Shown here piece after piece: positions 1-12,567 of a stretch of 64,000 nucleotides of DNA. The notes below the pieces were generated by a model that made no database searches, was not told where the DNA came from, and worked only from the letters and a program-made list of their open reading frames with translations. The first letter of the stretch is position 1. Each line of letters starts with the position of its first letter. The translations under genes and the position numbers were made by a program. The DNA comes from Riptortus pedestris (lineage: Eukaryota; Arthropoda; Insecta; Hemiptera; Alydidae), in assembly GCA_019009955.1 (NCBI GenBank), contig CM032228.1, positions 252,531,501 through 252,595,500 of the forward strand. Reading direction: 5' to 3'.

Positions 1-1160
1 ATTGTTTATTGCTTGGTTAATCTCAATTTTATTAACTTTTATTTGTTTGTATAATAGAAGTCATTACTGTTTTCATGTTTTGGAGATTTCATCTTATTAT
101 AGTAAAGTTTTACTTTTTGTTGTGCTAATTACCTAGAAAAATTACGATTTTTAAATGTAACCCAACATATATAAATTTTAAGGAACTATTATGTATTTAT
201 TTTTAATGGAATCTAATTTGTACATGGTTTATTTGAAATAAAATATATTCAACTAAAGTAATTTGTATCATTTACAGACATATACCATTTTAACAATTTT
301 TTATTCGCCAAATTAATCAGAAAACTGCTTATATTGATCGTATTTCGGCTTGTCCGCCAGGAATCTTTCAGCCCAGTGACGTAGAGGCTTGCTGCATTCT
401 GATTGGCTACTCGCGAATGGCGCTACCTTATCTTATACGTACCTTGGATAGAGTCAGTTGCTCTCAGACGTTGGGGTCGTTCATACGGCCAGTGGGGCCT
501 AGTCCCTCTCCCTCCCCTACAGATCACCGCTTCGCTTCATAGATAACCGCTTCATAGACAACCGCAGTTGGAAGTCACCCGTGATAGTCATTCAGTTGTT
601 TCATCTCCCGCAAGGCTGCCATCCTCTATTTATCACCCCTACAAGCCAAGACTCCATCATTTCAAGGAAAGTGCATGATTACCGCAAGTACCTACTTAAT
701 AATGCTAGCATTATTTGCGCCAATATCGAATGAGTACTCATATATCATAGGACCGACCGCTCATTTTGTAGATATAGTTATATGGCCGCCATATTAGTTC
801 ATAAAGTTACTTTCTTTTGTTTACTGTTCAAATTTCATTTTTATTATAATATATTTCTATTACAGATAAGTTAATGCATAACGTAAGGTTCCTTTGTCTT
901 GTTCAACCTCTAGATATAACGAGTAGCATATAGAGATATAATTCACTATTTCAATATACCTAATTCTTAAGAGAACTCACATAGTTGTTTTGTTTTCTTT
1001 ATTTATCTTTTTCCCTCATCTCTCCAGGAGAAATAACAAATGGTTCAGTCTAAATTCTCTCCCAACTCTTGCCTTTAACACAAGCTTTCCGCCATTACAT
1101 TTTGGTGCCGACATTTTCTATTATTACCGCAAAAGCTTACCGCACGCCCCTACACTATGC
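1..1160. other. non-coding, nothing recognised
   Basis: AT-rich DNA with one less AT-rich patch around 340-600. I see no coding exon, RNA gene or repeat family shared with the rest of the window. The short open frame at 990-1202 has no recognisable motif and runs into a Helitron fragment. Confidence 0.5.
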
Positions 1161-1164
1161 CTCC

Positions 1165-1625
1165 CCCCATTTTGGAATAATTCAAACCATAATCATGGAT
1201 AGCGTTTATTACAATTAAATGTCATCTATAATCAACATATTTCCTGATAAAAACCAATCCGAGCACGTATAGTTTAAGCATAGTTTTGTAGGTAAGATTA
1301 TATTCGTAATAGTAGATCTCAGAAGAAATCACTTTCAGTAATGCCAGCATTTCACAGGAAATAAGTAAACTCCTTTTTTTGTTTTAGCCTCCCATCAACT
1401 TCCGCTCCAGCATGAGGGGTATCAACATTTCCCCCCTTAAATTATTGATTCAAAATATTACTTTAATAATTAACCTAAGTAATACTTTAAAGAATCATAT
1501 CGAGTGGAAACGCATATTGCCTTTTGTCAAAAAGACATTACCATTAACGTTTAATTGTTATGATGGTACATATTTCTTTTAATAACATTAAGTTATCGGA
1601 AATAAGATAATATACTACCAGAGCC
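1165..1625 (-). mobile_element. Helitron fragment (same family as 13286-15507)
   Basis: The stretch matches, with substitutions and small indels, the part of the 2.2-kb Helitron family seen at about 13510-13960 (same orientation) and, reversed, at about 21530-22080 and 46930-47420. Shared landmarks are the run 'aataattcaaaccataatca' and the segment around 1540-1620. Neither terminus is present, so it is an internal fragment with no coding capacity. Confidence 0.75.
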
Positions 1626-3185
1626 AAAGAGTTTGATTCCCTACCAATTAATTGCTATCACTCCCTGTGCAAACTCAGTATGACTTTGTTTTAATAATAC
1701 ATTATACAAATTTTTTTGCGAATGTAAACATCGCAACAAATGTAAATAAAAAAAGTAAAGAACACAGATGTATTTATTAGATTGATGAATGCATCTTAAA
1801 GGGGATTTCTCTTAAGTAACCATAATACTACTTTCTTTGCAAACCTGAAAGGGGTTATACAATGATAGAGGCTGGTTCTATTAAAAATAGATAACTAATA
1901 CAAAATACATTTTTTTCTTTCACTTTTCAGGGTTTTCGTTCATTTAGACTGCTTTAATGGATCTAATGGGGCGAAAGAAAACAAAAGGTTTATTCCAAGG
2001 CTACAGATGAATCGTTGGTGATGGTGTGAAGATGGCTTGAGCGTGATCATTTGATAATGATCCATCGATACATATTCAAGGCATTCAATCATCAAAAAGC
2101 AATAGTAATCAAGATATGAAACTGATAACCAAAGAGTATCGACTTCAAAAGGACTATGAATGATACTTACTGCCTATGACCATTGAGATGAAAATTCTCA
2201 ATCTGCACCTGACATCCTCCTTTTTATGCAGTTTTTTTTTTTATATTAAAGAAACATCCAAAAACAAATTTAAAGCTATCTAAAACCAAAGAACACTTTT
2301 CTTTTGGTGTTACAAGTTTCAAAAATCTCTGAGACAGGAACTTCATTTGCCTATATGTTTTATTTTATGTATATACATATATTATATAGTATAAATATTT
2401 CTAAATACTATTATTGAACTACTTCCTAAATAGTATATGTACAAATGGTTATATAATGCATGTAGAAATTCATGATTTTTAGAAAACGTACAGAATTGAT
2501 TAATAATAACAAATTACAGTCGTTGAGAACATTTTTTAACACTCTATACATCTTTCTTATTTCTCTTGGTTAACTTCAGACTTGTTTTCACAATTATATA
2601 ATAGTAGAATCGTAATAAACGTTATGCCGAATATAAACGAGTTAATAATAATGTATTACATAGCAATTAATATTTAATTCATCATATATTATCAAGACAT
2701 TTGGATTTGTCAAGTATGCTATTCAAAATTCCTAGTGTCCGCAACTCTATGTTACCTAGAATATTTAGTTATATGCCTTAACATATATGGCAGTTCAGAG
2801 CTTCCATTCCCCCACGATTGATTCGTTAGTGAAAAATATCATTAATGCTACACATACTTCATAGGCCCAGTGCAGAATATTTTTATATTCGGCCACTCTA
2901 GAAAAAACAATTATAGATCCATAGGTCGACTAAGACACCATAAATATTTTTGATTTGGTAAATCATTTATTTTTTATTGCAATATTAAGGATCCTATACA
3001 AATTGAGAACAATATAATCTGACTCTAATAAGTAAAACATTTGAACAAAGAATCCAGCACTCTCCTAGATTCAAAGTCAAAGTTAAGAGAAGACATGCAG
3101 TGCTGGTGAGCTATCTTACAAGAGATCAGATGAGTTTGACTCATCAATGATGTTGTATAAACTAAAGAGCTGGTGGATCTAACTC
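1626..3185. other. non-coding, nothing recognised
   Basis: AT-rich intergenic or intronic sequence. No open frame with recognisable family motifs and no repeat shared with the rest of the window was seen. Confidence 0.5.
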
Positions 3186-3289
3186 ATCCGCTATTTTCAT
3201 GGTAAAGTTGAACATACATACATAATAACAGTGCAGGTGAGCAAAATATACTGAAGAGTTAGTGGATCCAGGATATCCCCCCCTTCTCC

Positions 3290-5435
3290 CATTTTGTGGT
3301 CCAGGTTAAGGCATAAAAATATGCTTGGAGTGCAATATGTAGTAGTGACTAAGAGGGGGGTCCCAACTCTCCCTCTAGCTTCGGGCTCTAAGTTAAGGCA
3401 TAAGCATATGCTTGGAGTGCAATATGTAGTAGTGACTAAGAGGGGGGTTCCAACTCTCCCTCTAGCTTCGGGCTCTAAGTTAAGGCATAAGCATATGCTT
3501 GGAGTGCAATATGTAGTAGTGACTAAGAGGGGGGTTCCAACTCTCCCTCTAGCTTCGGGCTCTAAGTTAAGGCATAAGCATATGCTTGGAGTGCAATATG
3601 TAGTAGTGACTAAGAGGGGGGTTCCAACTCTCCCTCTAGCTTCGGGCTCTAAGTTAAGGCATAAGCATATGCTTGGAGTGCAATATGTAGTAGTGACTAA
3701 GAGGGGGGTCCCAACTCTCCCTCTATCTTTGGGCTCTAAGTTAAGGCATAAGCATATGCTTGGAGTGCAATATGTAGTAGTGACTAAGAGGGGGGTCCCA
3801 ACTCTCCCTCTAGCTTCGGGCTCTGAGTTAAGGCATAAGCATATGCTTGGAGTGCAATATGTAGTAGTGACTAAGAGGGGGGTCCCAACTCTCCCTCTAG
3901 CTTCGGGCTCTAAGTTAAGGCATAAGCATATGCTTGGAGTGCAATATGTAGTAGTGACTAAGAGGGGGGTCCCAACTCTCCCTCTAGCTTCGGGCTCTGA
4001 GTTAAGGCATAAGCATATGCTTGGAGTGCAATATGTAGTAGTGACTAAGAGGGGGGTCCCAACTCTCCCTCTAGCTTCGGGCTCTAAGTTAAGGCATAAA
4101 AATATGCTTGGAGTGCAATATGTAGTAGTGACTAAGAGGGGGGTCCCAACTCTCCCTCTAGCTTCAGGCTCTAAGTTAAGGCATAAGCATATGCTTGGAG
4201 TGCAATATGTAGTAGTGACTAAGAGGGGGGTCCCAACTCTCCCTCTAGCTTCGGGCTCTAAGTTAAGGCATAAGCATATGCTTGGAGTGCAATATGTAGT
4301 AGTGACTAAGAGGGGGGTCCCAACTCTCCCTCTAGCTTCGGGCTCTGAGTTAAGGCATAAGCATATGCTTGGAGTGCAATATGTAGTAGTGACTAAGAGG
4401 GGGGTTCCAACTCTCCCTCTAGCTTCAGGCTCTAAGTTAAGGCATAAGCATATGCTTGGAGTGCAATATGTAGTAGTGACTAAGAGGGGGGTCCCAACTC
4501 TCCCTCTAGCTTCGGGCTCTGAGTTAAGGCATAAGCATATGCTTGGAGTGCAATATGTAGTAGTGACTAAGAGGGGGGTTCCAACTCTCCCTCTAGCTTC
4601 AGGCTCTAAGTTAAGGCATAAGCATATGCTTGGAGTGCAATATGTAGTAGTGACTAAGAGGGGGGTTCCAACTCTCCCTCTAGCTTCAGGCTCTAAGTTA
4701 AGGCATAAGCATATGCTTGGAGTGCAATATGTAGTAGTGACTAAGAGGGGGGTTCCAACTCTCCCTCTAGCTTCGGGCTCTAAGTTAAGGCATAAGCATA
4801 TGCTTGGAGTGCAATATGTAGTAGTGACTAAGAGGGGGGTCCCAACTCTCCCTCTAGCTTCGGGCTCTGAGTTAAGGCATAAGCATATGCTTGGAGTGCA
4901 ATATGTAGTAGTGACTAAGAGGGGGGTTCCAACTCTCCCTCTAGCTTCAGGCTCTAAGTTAAGGCATAAGCATATGCTTGGAGTGCAATATGTAGTAGTG
5001 ACTAAGAGGGGGGGGGGTCCCAACTCTTCCTCTAGCTTTGGGCTCTAAGTTAAGGCATAAGCATATGCTTGGAGTGCAATATGTAGTAGTGACTAAGAGG
5101 GGGGGGGGAGGTCCCAACTCTCCCTCTAGCTTCAGGCTCTAAGTTAAGGCATAAGCATATGCTTGGAGTGCAATATGTAGTAGTTACTAAGAGGGGGGGG
5201 GGTCCCAACTCTTCCTCTAGCTTTGGGCTCTAAGTTAAGGCATAAGCATATGCTTGGAGTGTTCCTTATACTAGAGACCAGGGCAGGTCCCAACTCTCCC
5301 TCTAGTTTCAAGGTATCTAAGCTAAGGCATAAGCATATGCTTGGACAGCTGCTTTGTAATGAGAACCAGGGTAGAGAAGGCTGGGGGGGGGGTGCTCTCC
5401 CTACTATCATGGTTTAAGTTAAGGCATGAGTATAT
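3290..5435. repeat. 87-bp minisatellite, about 24 copies
   Basis: A near-perfect head-to-tail array with an 87-bp unit containing 'ctaagttaaggcataagcat', 'gcttggagtgcaatatgtag' and a G-run of 6-9 bases. Copies differ by a few substitutions (c/t after the G-run, a/g in 'ctctragtt'). The last copies, after about 5010, vary in G-run length and degenerate to 5435. Because 87 is a multiple of 3, open frames of about 600 codons exist on both strands. They are a by-product of the period and not genes. Confidence 0.95.
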
Positions 5436-6207
5436 AGTTGGAGGCCCGATATGCAACTTTAACTAGTCTGCATATCCCTCTACGATATAGCACCTGTCAC
5501 AGGTATGATTTGTTATGGAATCAAATTTGAGGAAAATATTTCGGCTCATTGAGAAAGTTCTTTGCTCAAAATTGGATACTGGATTTTCCAGAATACCTTT
5601 TTCCAAATTAGAATGAGTAAAATATTCTTAACAAAAAATGAGATAATATAGCAAGACAATAAAGAATAAATAAAAAGAGCAAGGAATGTAAAGAGCAAAA
5701 AATGAACATGAAATAGGGATACAATGTGCTGATCGAAACACCAACTAATCAAAGGTATGTTTTTATCTCTGACAATGTGAGACAACCACATTGTCTCACT
5801 ATTTCATTTTGACGTAGTGAATTATTGTCTTAAAATATTAGTACAAGCAAAGTTTGCATATTAATCACTAATTTTAGCTCTAAATTGTTGTAACTACAAA
5901 TCTATTGATAATTCACCTAACTACTTCACCTAGTGACTTAAAACTTTTTATTAAATAATATTCAAAATTATAATTAAAACTGAATATATTTTATCTATTA
6001 ATTGAAAGTCTCATTATGTGTCAGTCAACAAAAATTATTACATTTAATTGTGCAATGACAATGAAAATTTGAAATTTATATATCCTTCAATAATACTAAT
6101 GTGATGTTTTACAAATTGACTACATATTTCAAAGCCCAATTAAACAGCACTTGAAACAAATCTTTGTGCATATTTTGTAATGTTTGGTTAAGCAGATTTT
6201 AATATAC

Positions 6208-6262
6208 CTTTTCCCCAATTAGCCATAGTAAAGCGGACGTAAATAAATAAGTAATATGCCTT
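6208..6262 (+). repeat. SINE tail fragment
   Basis: A short match to the 3' part of the tRNA-derived SINE seen in fuller form at 42603-42835: 'caattagccatagtaaagcg' followed by 'gacgtaaataaataa'. The tRNA-like head is absent. Confidence 0.55.
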
Positions 6263-6514
6263 TATATTTTTTAGATTCATGGATTTAAATTTAAAGGCAG
6301 ATAATGGTCCAGCTCACGAATTTGTACGTTTATTACATTTGATATAATTCATAATTATCTGAAATTCGCAGGTGATGCTAAAATAACTAAAAATACTCTT
6401 TTTGGGTACTTAATTGATAATGGTTCCTGTAAAGAACTATTATCAATTATTTCTTGTCAACATTGAAGTATCTTCTAAAAGTTGTTATTTAATGTAGTTT
6501 ATTATTTAAATGTT

Positions 6515-6612
6515 ATTTACTTTTGTCCAATTAGAGCAACTATGGCTAATTGGGATGGGTTATCTACAGGTTACCACCCTTTTTCTAGCCAAGGTGGGAA
6601 TTGGAACAACAG
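6515..6612 (-). repeat. SINE tail fragment, reverse orientation
   Basis: It contains 'ctatggctaattgggatggg', 'ttatctacaggttaccaccc' and 'ctagccaaggtggga'. This is the reverse complement of the body and tail of the SINE at 42603-42835. The head is missing. Confidence 0.65.
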
Positions 6613-9066
6613 CTCTAGGTTTACCAAGTTCATTAAGACAAATGCCTTAACATACATTGGCTAACTTGATTGAGCTCCTAGGAATATTTGAAATTTAAAA
6701 CATTAGTTAATAAATCTGAACAACTGTTTTTGGCATAATGAATCTTAATCTATATCACACATACAGTAATTTTATTGCTTTTGTATAATATATTTAATTT
6801 CTTGTATTATTGCTACTAATGCATAATATTAGATATACAAAAGTCTTCTAGTATAAGTCAAGTGTTTTCAAATATTTAACTACTCAGTGTATTAACATCC
6901 TACTTGTAAGAAATTATTGTCAAACTGTATGAATTTAGATATGAAGCAATAAAATTAAACATATCTAGACAGAGTTATCTCATATTAATCAATCCTAGTA
7001 GAGATCTTCTATGCTAAGTTTAAATAATTTACTATAAAAATTGAGTAAATTTGATTATTTAAGAAATATTAAATACAATTTTATTGCCATGAACAAATAG
7101 AAAACTATTGAAAATACTAACAAATATTTAGTTACAAAATATCAACCAAGTGAATGGTGGGATAAGTGAGAGGGGGTGGGGTGTGGGGGAAAGAGGCAGA
7201 TGTTCTACAACCATTCTTTAGAGGCACTCCTATTACAATTATCACAAATTTAAAGACGAGCTTGCCCCTTCAACTGAGGTGCACATTTAAAATTTATACT
7301 TAGGTCTGATTAAATACAGATTATATCAATTTTATATTAATATTTAAAACAATTACTTCGCTGGTATATTAATGCAATCAGCAAATAAGTAAATACATAA
7401 TAAAAAAAAACTTGAACATTGCCCCACATTCCCTACCCTAAATATTTTATTATGTTTAGTTATAATTAAGAAGGATTCATTTTTTGAATGAGAAAGAAAA
7501 TAATAAAACAAATATAGTATTTTTATGTCTGGAAATCATATATAATAGAAGTTCCAAAAGCATCCAAAAAAGAACTCATTGCAAATGTGAAACTTGTATA
7601 ACTAAAGAACTGGAAAACCCAAAAAGAAAAATAATAAGTGAATCCATCTACTTTGTTATAAAAAAAAAACAGAAACAAAATTGGCCAATAGAGGTAGGAG
7701 AAAAAATTGGTGTCCCTAGTCAAGAATATAAAGAGGAAGGATTCAATGAGGAGAAGAGAAACTTCCTAGCAGCCTAAACAGATCAAAAACTACATGGATA
7801 CTTAGAATCAAACTGAGTAATATTCAGAATAATAAAACATATCTTCTGGTAAAGGGATATATCAACATAAAATGACTGAATTGTTGCAAAGTATTCGTGT
7901 ATCAGAAGCCTACATTCAGTAGTAGCCAATGAATCTTTACAATCACTTTAACTGGAAATAGTAACCTCTTACCAAAATTTGCCCTTTTTTTTTTTAAAGT
8001 CATAGAGCTTTTTTTCCCCAATCGTGGAATCGTATGGACTTAATAAAGAAGATATTTTCACAACACTTTGATATGGAAGACTTAGGACTGGTGAAAGATT
8101 GTCTCTGTATCAAGATTACCATAAACTTGGTATTAACATATGCCTCTGGTTTCCAAATACTTATAAAGTCCAAGAAACACATAATTCTAAAATAAGAATA
8201 CACTCCCCAGAAAATCACAAAGCTTTCACTAATAAGGCTAAGGGCATAAATAGTACTCATATACGACAATTAAATGCCTATCATTATTTGAAAATGCCTG
8301 ACAAACTATAACATTACACGCCGAATGAAAAATAAGAAATTTTGGATACCAAATGGCTATTTAATCTATGTTATGAACCTGAGGTACCGGCTGAGCTATT
8401 AAAGATCAATTATGAATCGAGAAAAGAAGGCAGAGTATAAAAAACACAAATTGAAAATGCCTGGCTAGGCTAAATGTTATATAACCAACCGATTGCAAAA
8501 TAAGAAATGTTGGAGATCCAAATGAATACCATTTCGTTACTCAAAAATAAATAAATGTTAAGAAATAAAATAAGATAATGGATCACTTTATATATCATCC
8601 AGAAAAGAAAAAAAAATCCTGAAAACCACATAAATTCCTATTTCAAATTCAGTTCGATTTTATTTTATTACTAAAATAGAATACAAAATTTTCATTTTTC
8701 ATTGGATGCTAAAAACAATTTTAAGGAAGCAATACTTTTATTTCTCCTAACCTTTGTACAAATGAATGCATTTGTTTATAACTTATTACATATTCTCAGT
8801 TGAAACAAAGTCAAATTTTTGCTTAATATCTGGTAATATTTAAGTTTATTATGCAAATATTGCAATGCTACAATGAATGTTTAGCCACATGGATTCAGTT
8901 CATCACACAGCGCAGTTCGGACGGTTATAGGAATCCAGTAGCACAGTTAATGTTTTAATATGTGTAACATATTTCAAAATCTTTACGTAATAACCTGTGA
9001 TTTTCAAAACTGGTTCAGCCTCACTCATAATCAGAGGCTAAAGGGAAATATTAAAGAGGGGGAAAA

Positions 9067-12000
9067 TCATGGAAGATTTACACAATGAGGAAGCTCACAA
9101 CCTATGTAGCCATTATTTTCCTTGCAGTATTTTAGTGCTTTAAACCACCGATCATCATTAATCATCAACTCAGGGTCCCCAATAATAATAAGCAAAGCAC
9201 GGGCCCTAGAAATAGCTACATTCATACGTCTCGGATCAGTCACAAAATCACAGTTAAATAATTTTTCTGTATTGTCTAAGCACCTTACAACACTAAGTAT
9301 AATAACCATTTTTTCTTGACCTTGAAATTCTTCTACAGAACCTAACTTAGGAGTTTCTAGATTGTAATATTCTAAAGTTGCTTGTATTTTGCGCACCTGT
9401 AACTGGTAGGGTGTAATAATGCCAATCTGGTCTGGTTTAAGACCTGCTGCATAAAGTCTATTTAAATATGTAAAAACTTGAAAAACTTCTTGGGGATTAT
9501 ACCACGAACACGAATTCGTTTCTTGAATACTAGAACCCTTTAGACCATGTAGTAAAACTGGAAAGTTAAGTTTTAAGGATTTTAAACTTTTCAAGATTAA
9601 AGCTTCTTCACTTGACTCACTGCTAATCTTTGCAACCAAGCTATCCTTATAATAAAGCGAGTTAAAAAGTTGAAGGATACCATCGAGCGAACGATAATTG
9701 TCAGTCAATTTAGTAACTAATCGAGGATCGAATCCTAATGAACAAGGATATCCATCTGGGTCTTCTGAGTAGGGGAAACATCCGAATAATCTAACAAGGA
9801 ATGAATCACTTAAGCCATATCGAGTCGCCACATGAGACATAACTACAGGGCCTAGCTGCAATGGATCTCCAGATAAAATTACGCTCCCATTTTTTAAAGA
9901 AAGAAAAGCCAGAGGTATCATAGTTTCAGGCTCGGTTAATTGGCCAGCTTCATCAATAAACACATGAGTGAAAAATCCTCGAGGAAAGCCCATGTTGTAA
10001 AGGACTCCTAAGCAACCAATAGTACCAACAATAATTCGGTGTTCGCTGATTTGTTGTCTATTGAATGACTGCACATCATCAGTATTATCATTGTTATTGC
10101 TCTCATCCTTGAAACTAGCCATAGCTGAGTAAGGAATTAGAGAAGCAGTAAGCCTGCCTTGTTCTACAAAATTGATTGCAACTAATCTAAGAAAGTCCCC
10201 TTCTTGTAAATTACCTGAGTCAATGAGTCTCTCTGCAATCAAATCGGCTGCTGAGTTGGTAGGAGTGGCGATGAGAATTCGACTCTCTGCTAAAAGGGAA
10301 TGCACTTGCAAAATTGCTTCGACAACAGTCACTGTTTTACCTGTACCAGGAGGCCCAAAAATAACGTAAGGCAGTGGGCGTGCTTCACCCATTAATATTC
10401 GGTACACAGCTTGTTTTTGTCGAACATTTAATAACTGGTTATACCATTTAATCTTTCGAAACTTCCTTTCTTTGATTGGAGCATTATATTCATTTGTATT
10501 AAAATAGTTACCGCAACCAGCACCCGATCTATTCCACATTCGATTACGCCTCTCATATTTTCTATTCTTCTCAAGATTTACAGAAGGATCCGGAGTTATA
10601 CCATTCGATAGATCATTTTGCATTCTTTGATAAGTATTATTTATTGTTTTATCTTGAATTTCATCAACAGCATCAAAAGTAACTTGAAGAGGTTTCGGAT
10701 CTACACTATCAGGAAAGAGCCACTTTGGACCGAGATGTTTCATAGCAATTTCTATTGCCTGATGCATTCGACGAAATTGAGTCCTTGAAGTGCTGAATGA
10801 AATAAAGTAACTTGACCCTTCTTGATAACTCTCATGGAAACTTTTAGAGAACTGTAACCAGAGCTCAGCTTTAGTTATCCTATGAATAATTCCTTGCATT
10901 TTTTTCGTCTTATCCCATGGTAAGGAAGCGAGTACAAAATCACCTGGGAGGAAATCTTTCGTATAGGGTGAATATTCTGGAACATTTAAAATTAAATACT
11001 CTAAATGCTTTCTGAAAGATGCTCCTTCAATATCCATTTTAGCTACTCTTTTCAACTTTTCTATTTCTTCCAAATAGAGTAAATCGTGCATAAATTCTTG
11101 GTAGTTTCGAGGATTAAGGCCATCCATGAGGCAAGGCAATGCTTTTTGAACTCTTAATAATAATTCATCAAAACTTATTTTTTCCTCAGGCAATGCAGCA
11201 TTAGAGATATTATTAGGAATCAGAAACTGGCCGATTTTGACAGGAACAAAAACAGAATTTAAAGCATTCCTGCGTCCAGGCATGACTATTCCTCTATTTC
11301 TTTCAAATATGTCGCGAGCTGAAATATGTTTTGTTGAACATGTTTTAAAAGAAATATTCTCATTCTTTAAATCTGGTATCGAATCACAAAGAACTTCAAA
11401 ACTAATTTTTCTTCTTATTTTAAAATTTCCAAATTCCCAAATAAATTCACTATAAGTGGACCCTAAAAGACTTCCATGAATTCTGAAGGGGAATTCTATT
11501 GTTTGACTCGGCTTAATTGTAATTTTATCTGGACTTGGATACATGAGCTCTACTTGGTCTTTATTCGTCGATGATACACAATACACAGACATTTTTTTCT
11601 CTGAACTACTGTTGTTTGTTACATCAATAGTTGTATCAGTGTGTGTGTTAAGTCCCAATGTTACTTTGGGGGAAACTGAAATGAAAATTCCTTGTTTATT
11701 GCGATACTCATTCTCAATCCTTTTTCTCTGTTCTGAAGAAGAATATTCGGGTACAATATTACTCTGTGGTATAACCTGAATCGTACGCCATTTGTATCCA
11801 TTTTTACAATCACTCCTAACTAAACTGGCTAACACTTTTTGACTAATAAACGGATCGAAGCCGACTTCACAAGATGTAGAAGAAAAAAAAGCAAAATTAC
11901 TTATTGAACCACAGCCTGAAGTCCAGTTGGTTACACTACCCAATTTCAAAGCAGTTTTATAAGGTTTAATTCTCAAGACATTTACATTATTGGGTCCATT

Positions 12001-12567
12001 GCCATTACATTTTGTAGCATAAAGACTAACAAAATCCCCAACAGAAGGGAGAAAATCTGATTTTACTAAGTCAAGATTGACTTTAATTAGATCTGACCTG
12101 TCTTCTAGTTTAATTTCAAGAATCCTTTCACATTTATTAACTATTTGCCCATATAATGTACATTCATTTTCTCCTAAATCACATATAACATTCTGAAGAA
12201 ATGAATCTTGGTCTATAAATTCATTATTTTCCGAAATCTCTATTTTCTGAACATTTCGAACAGATGTGATAGTATCATTAAAGAAAACAGTGAACTTAAC
12301 ATTATCATTTACAAAAAAGGTATTATTTGTAGAATAATCTATTGTAAAATAATATTCATGATCTATTACAGCTAAATCACCATTCATATGAGTTATAACT
12401 CCTGTTCTTTCTTCCGAAATACAATTATTGAATTCACTAAGAATGTAACTGTCAGTATCTTCTTTCGAAATTATCTCCTCAATAAATTCATCCTCTTCTT
12501 TGCTTGTCAATTCCCCGTCGCTTACTATCCCAAAGGTAAAACCTACCTTTCTCAACAAACTCCACAT
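9067..12567 (-). CDS. Armitage/MOV10L1-like SF1 RNA helicase
   Basis: Probably an ATP-dependent 5'-3' RNA helicase of the MOV10/SDE3/Armitage group. Members work in RNA silencing, and the Armitage/MOV10L1 branch works in piRNA biogenesis. The frame is open for 1,166 codons from the first in-frame ATG at 12567. A stop lies 28 codons upstream of that ATG, and no ATG lies between. The N-terminal third carries OB-like beta-rich segments. The C-terminal half has the helicase motifs: Walker A GPPGTGKT (about residue 745), DEAGQ (about 870), GDPLQLGP (about 900), YRS (about 955), a VEEFQGQE segment (about 1080) and RRMNVAISRARAL (about 1120). All catalytic motifs look intact and there is no internal stop or frameshift. 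The lack of introns over 3.5 kb contrasts with the many-exon legumain genes nearby, so this may be a retrocopy. Family call is firm; assignment to the Armitage rather than MOV10 branch is inference from length and N-terminus. Confidence 0.88.
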   Translation of the reverse strand: MWSLLRKVGFTFGIVSDGELTSKEEDEFIEEIISKEDTDSYILSEFNNCISEERTGVITHMNGDLAVIDHEYYFTIDYSTNNTFFVNDNVKFTVFFNDTITSVRNVQKIEISENNEFIDQDSFLQNVICDLGENECTLYGQIVNKCERILEIKLEDRSDLIKVNLDLVKSDFLPSVGDFVSLYATKCNGNGPNNVNVLRIKPYKTALKLGSVTNWTSGCGSISNFAFFSSTSCEVGFDPFISQKVLASLVRSDCKNGYKWRTIQVIPQSNIVPEYSSSEQRKRIENEYRNKQGIFISVSPKVTLGLNTHTDTTIDVTNNSSSEKKMSVYCVSSTNKDQVELMYPSPDKITIKPSQTIEFPFRIHGSLLGSTYSEFIWEFGNFKIRRKISFEVLCDSIPDLKNENISFKTCSTKHISARDIFERNRGIVMPGRRNALNSVFVPVKIGQFLIPNNISNAALPEEKISFDELLLRVQKALPCLMDGLNPRNYQEFMHDLLYLEEIEKLKRVAKMDIEGASFRKHLEYLILNVPEYSPYTKDFLPGDFVLASLPWDKTKKMQGIIHRITKAELWLQFSKSFHESYQEGSSYFISFSTSRTQFRRMHQAIEIAMKHLGPKWLFPDSVDPKPLQVTFDAVDEIQDKTINNTYQRMQNDLSNGITPDPSVNLEKNRKYERRNRMWNRSGAGCGNYFNTNEYNAPIKERKFRKIKWYNQLLNVRQKQAVYRILMGEARPLPYVIFGPPGTGKTVTVVEAILQVHSLLAESRILIATPTNSAADLIAERLIDSGNLQEGDFLRLVAINFVEQGRLTASLIPYSAMASFKDESNNNDNTDDVQSFNRQQISEHRIIVGTIGCLGVLYNMGFPRGFFTHVFIDEAGQLTEPETMIPLAFLSLKNGSVILSGDPLQLGPVVMSHVATRYGLSDSFLVRLFGCFPYSEDPDGYPCSLGFDPRLVTKLTDNYRSLDGILQLFNSLYYKDSLVAKISSESSEEALILKSLKSLKLNFPVLLHGLKGSSIQETNSCSWYNPQEVFQVFTYLNRLYAAGLKPDQIGIITPYQLQVRKIQATLEYYNLETPKLGSVEEFQGQEKMVIILSVVRCLDNTEKLFNCDFVTDPRRMNVAISRARALLIIIGDPELMINDDRWFKALKYCKENNGYIGCELPHCVNLP

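Larger units (their letters stand above)
5436..9066. other. non-coding AT-rich stretch with two SINE tails
   Basis: No supported gene. The stretch includes SINE tail fragments (listed separately) and a run of 13 T at about 7984-7996. That run lies about 1.1 kb past the stop codon of the minus-strand helicase and could be a retrocopy poly(A) tail or an ordinary homopolymer. Short open frames near 7484-7777 and 8000-8311 show only AT-rich, low-complexity composition. Confidence 0.5.

Noticed and set aside
3197..5048. Overlapping open frames of 584 and 608 codons on opposite strands
   Set aside because: They are translations of the 87-bp tandem repeat; the period is a multiple of three, so frames stay open without selection. 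No start context or family similarity.
7484..8311. Lysine/asparagine-rich frames of 66-97 codons
   Set aside because: AT-rich composition only; no motif, no splice-site support, overlapping frames on both strands.
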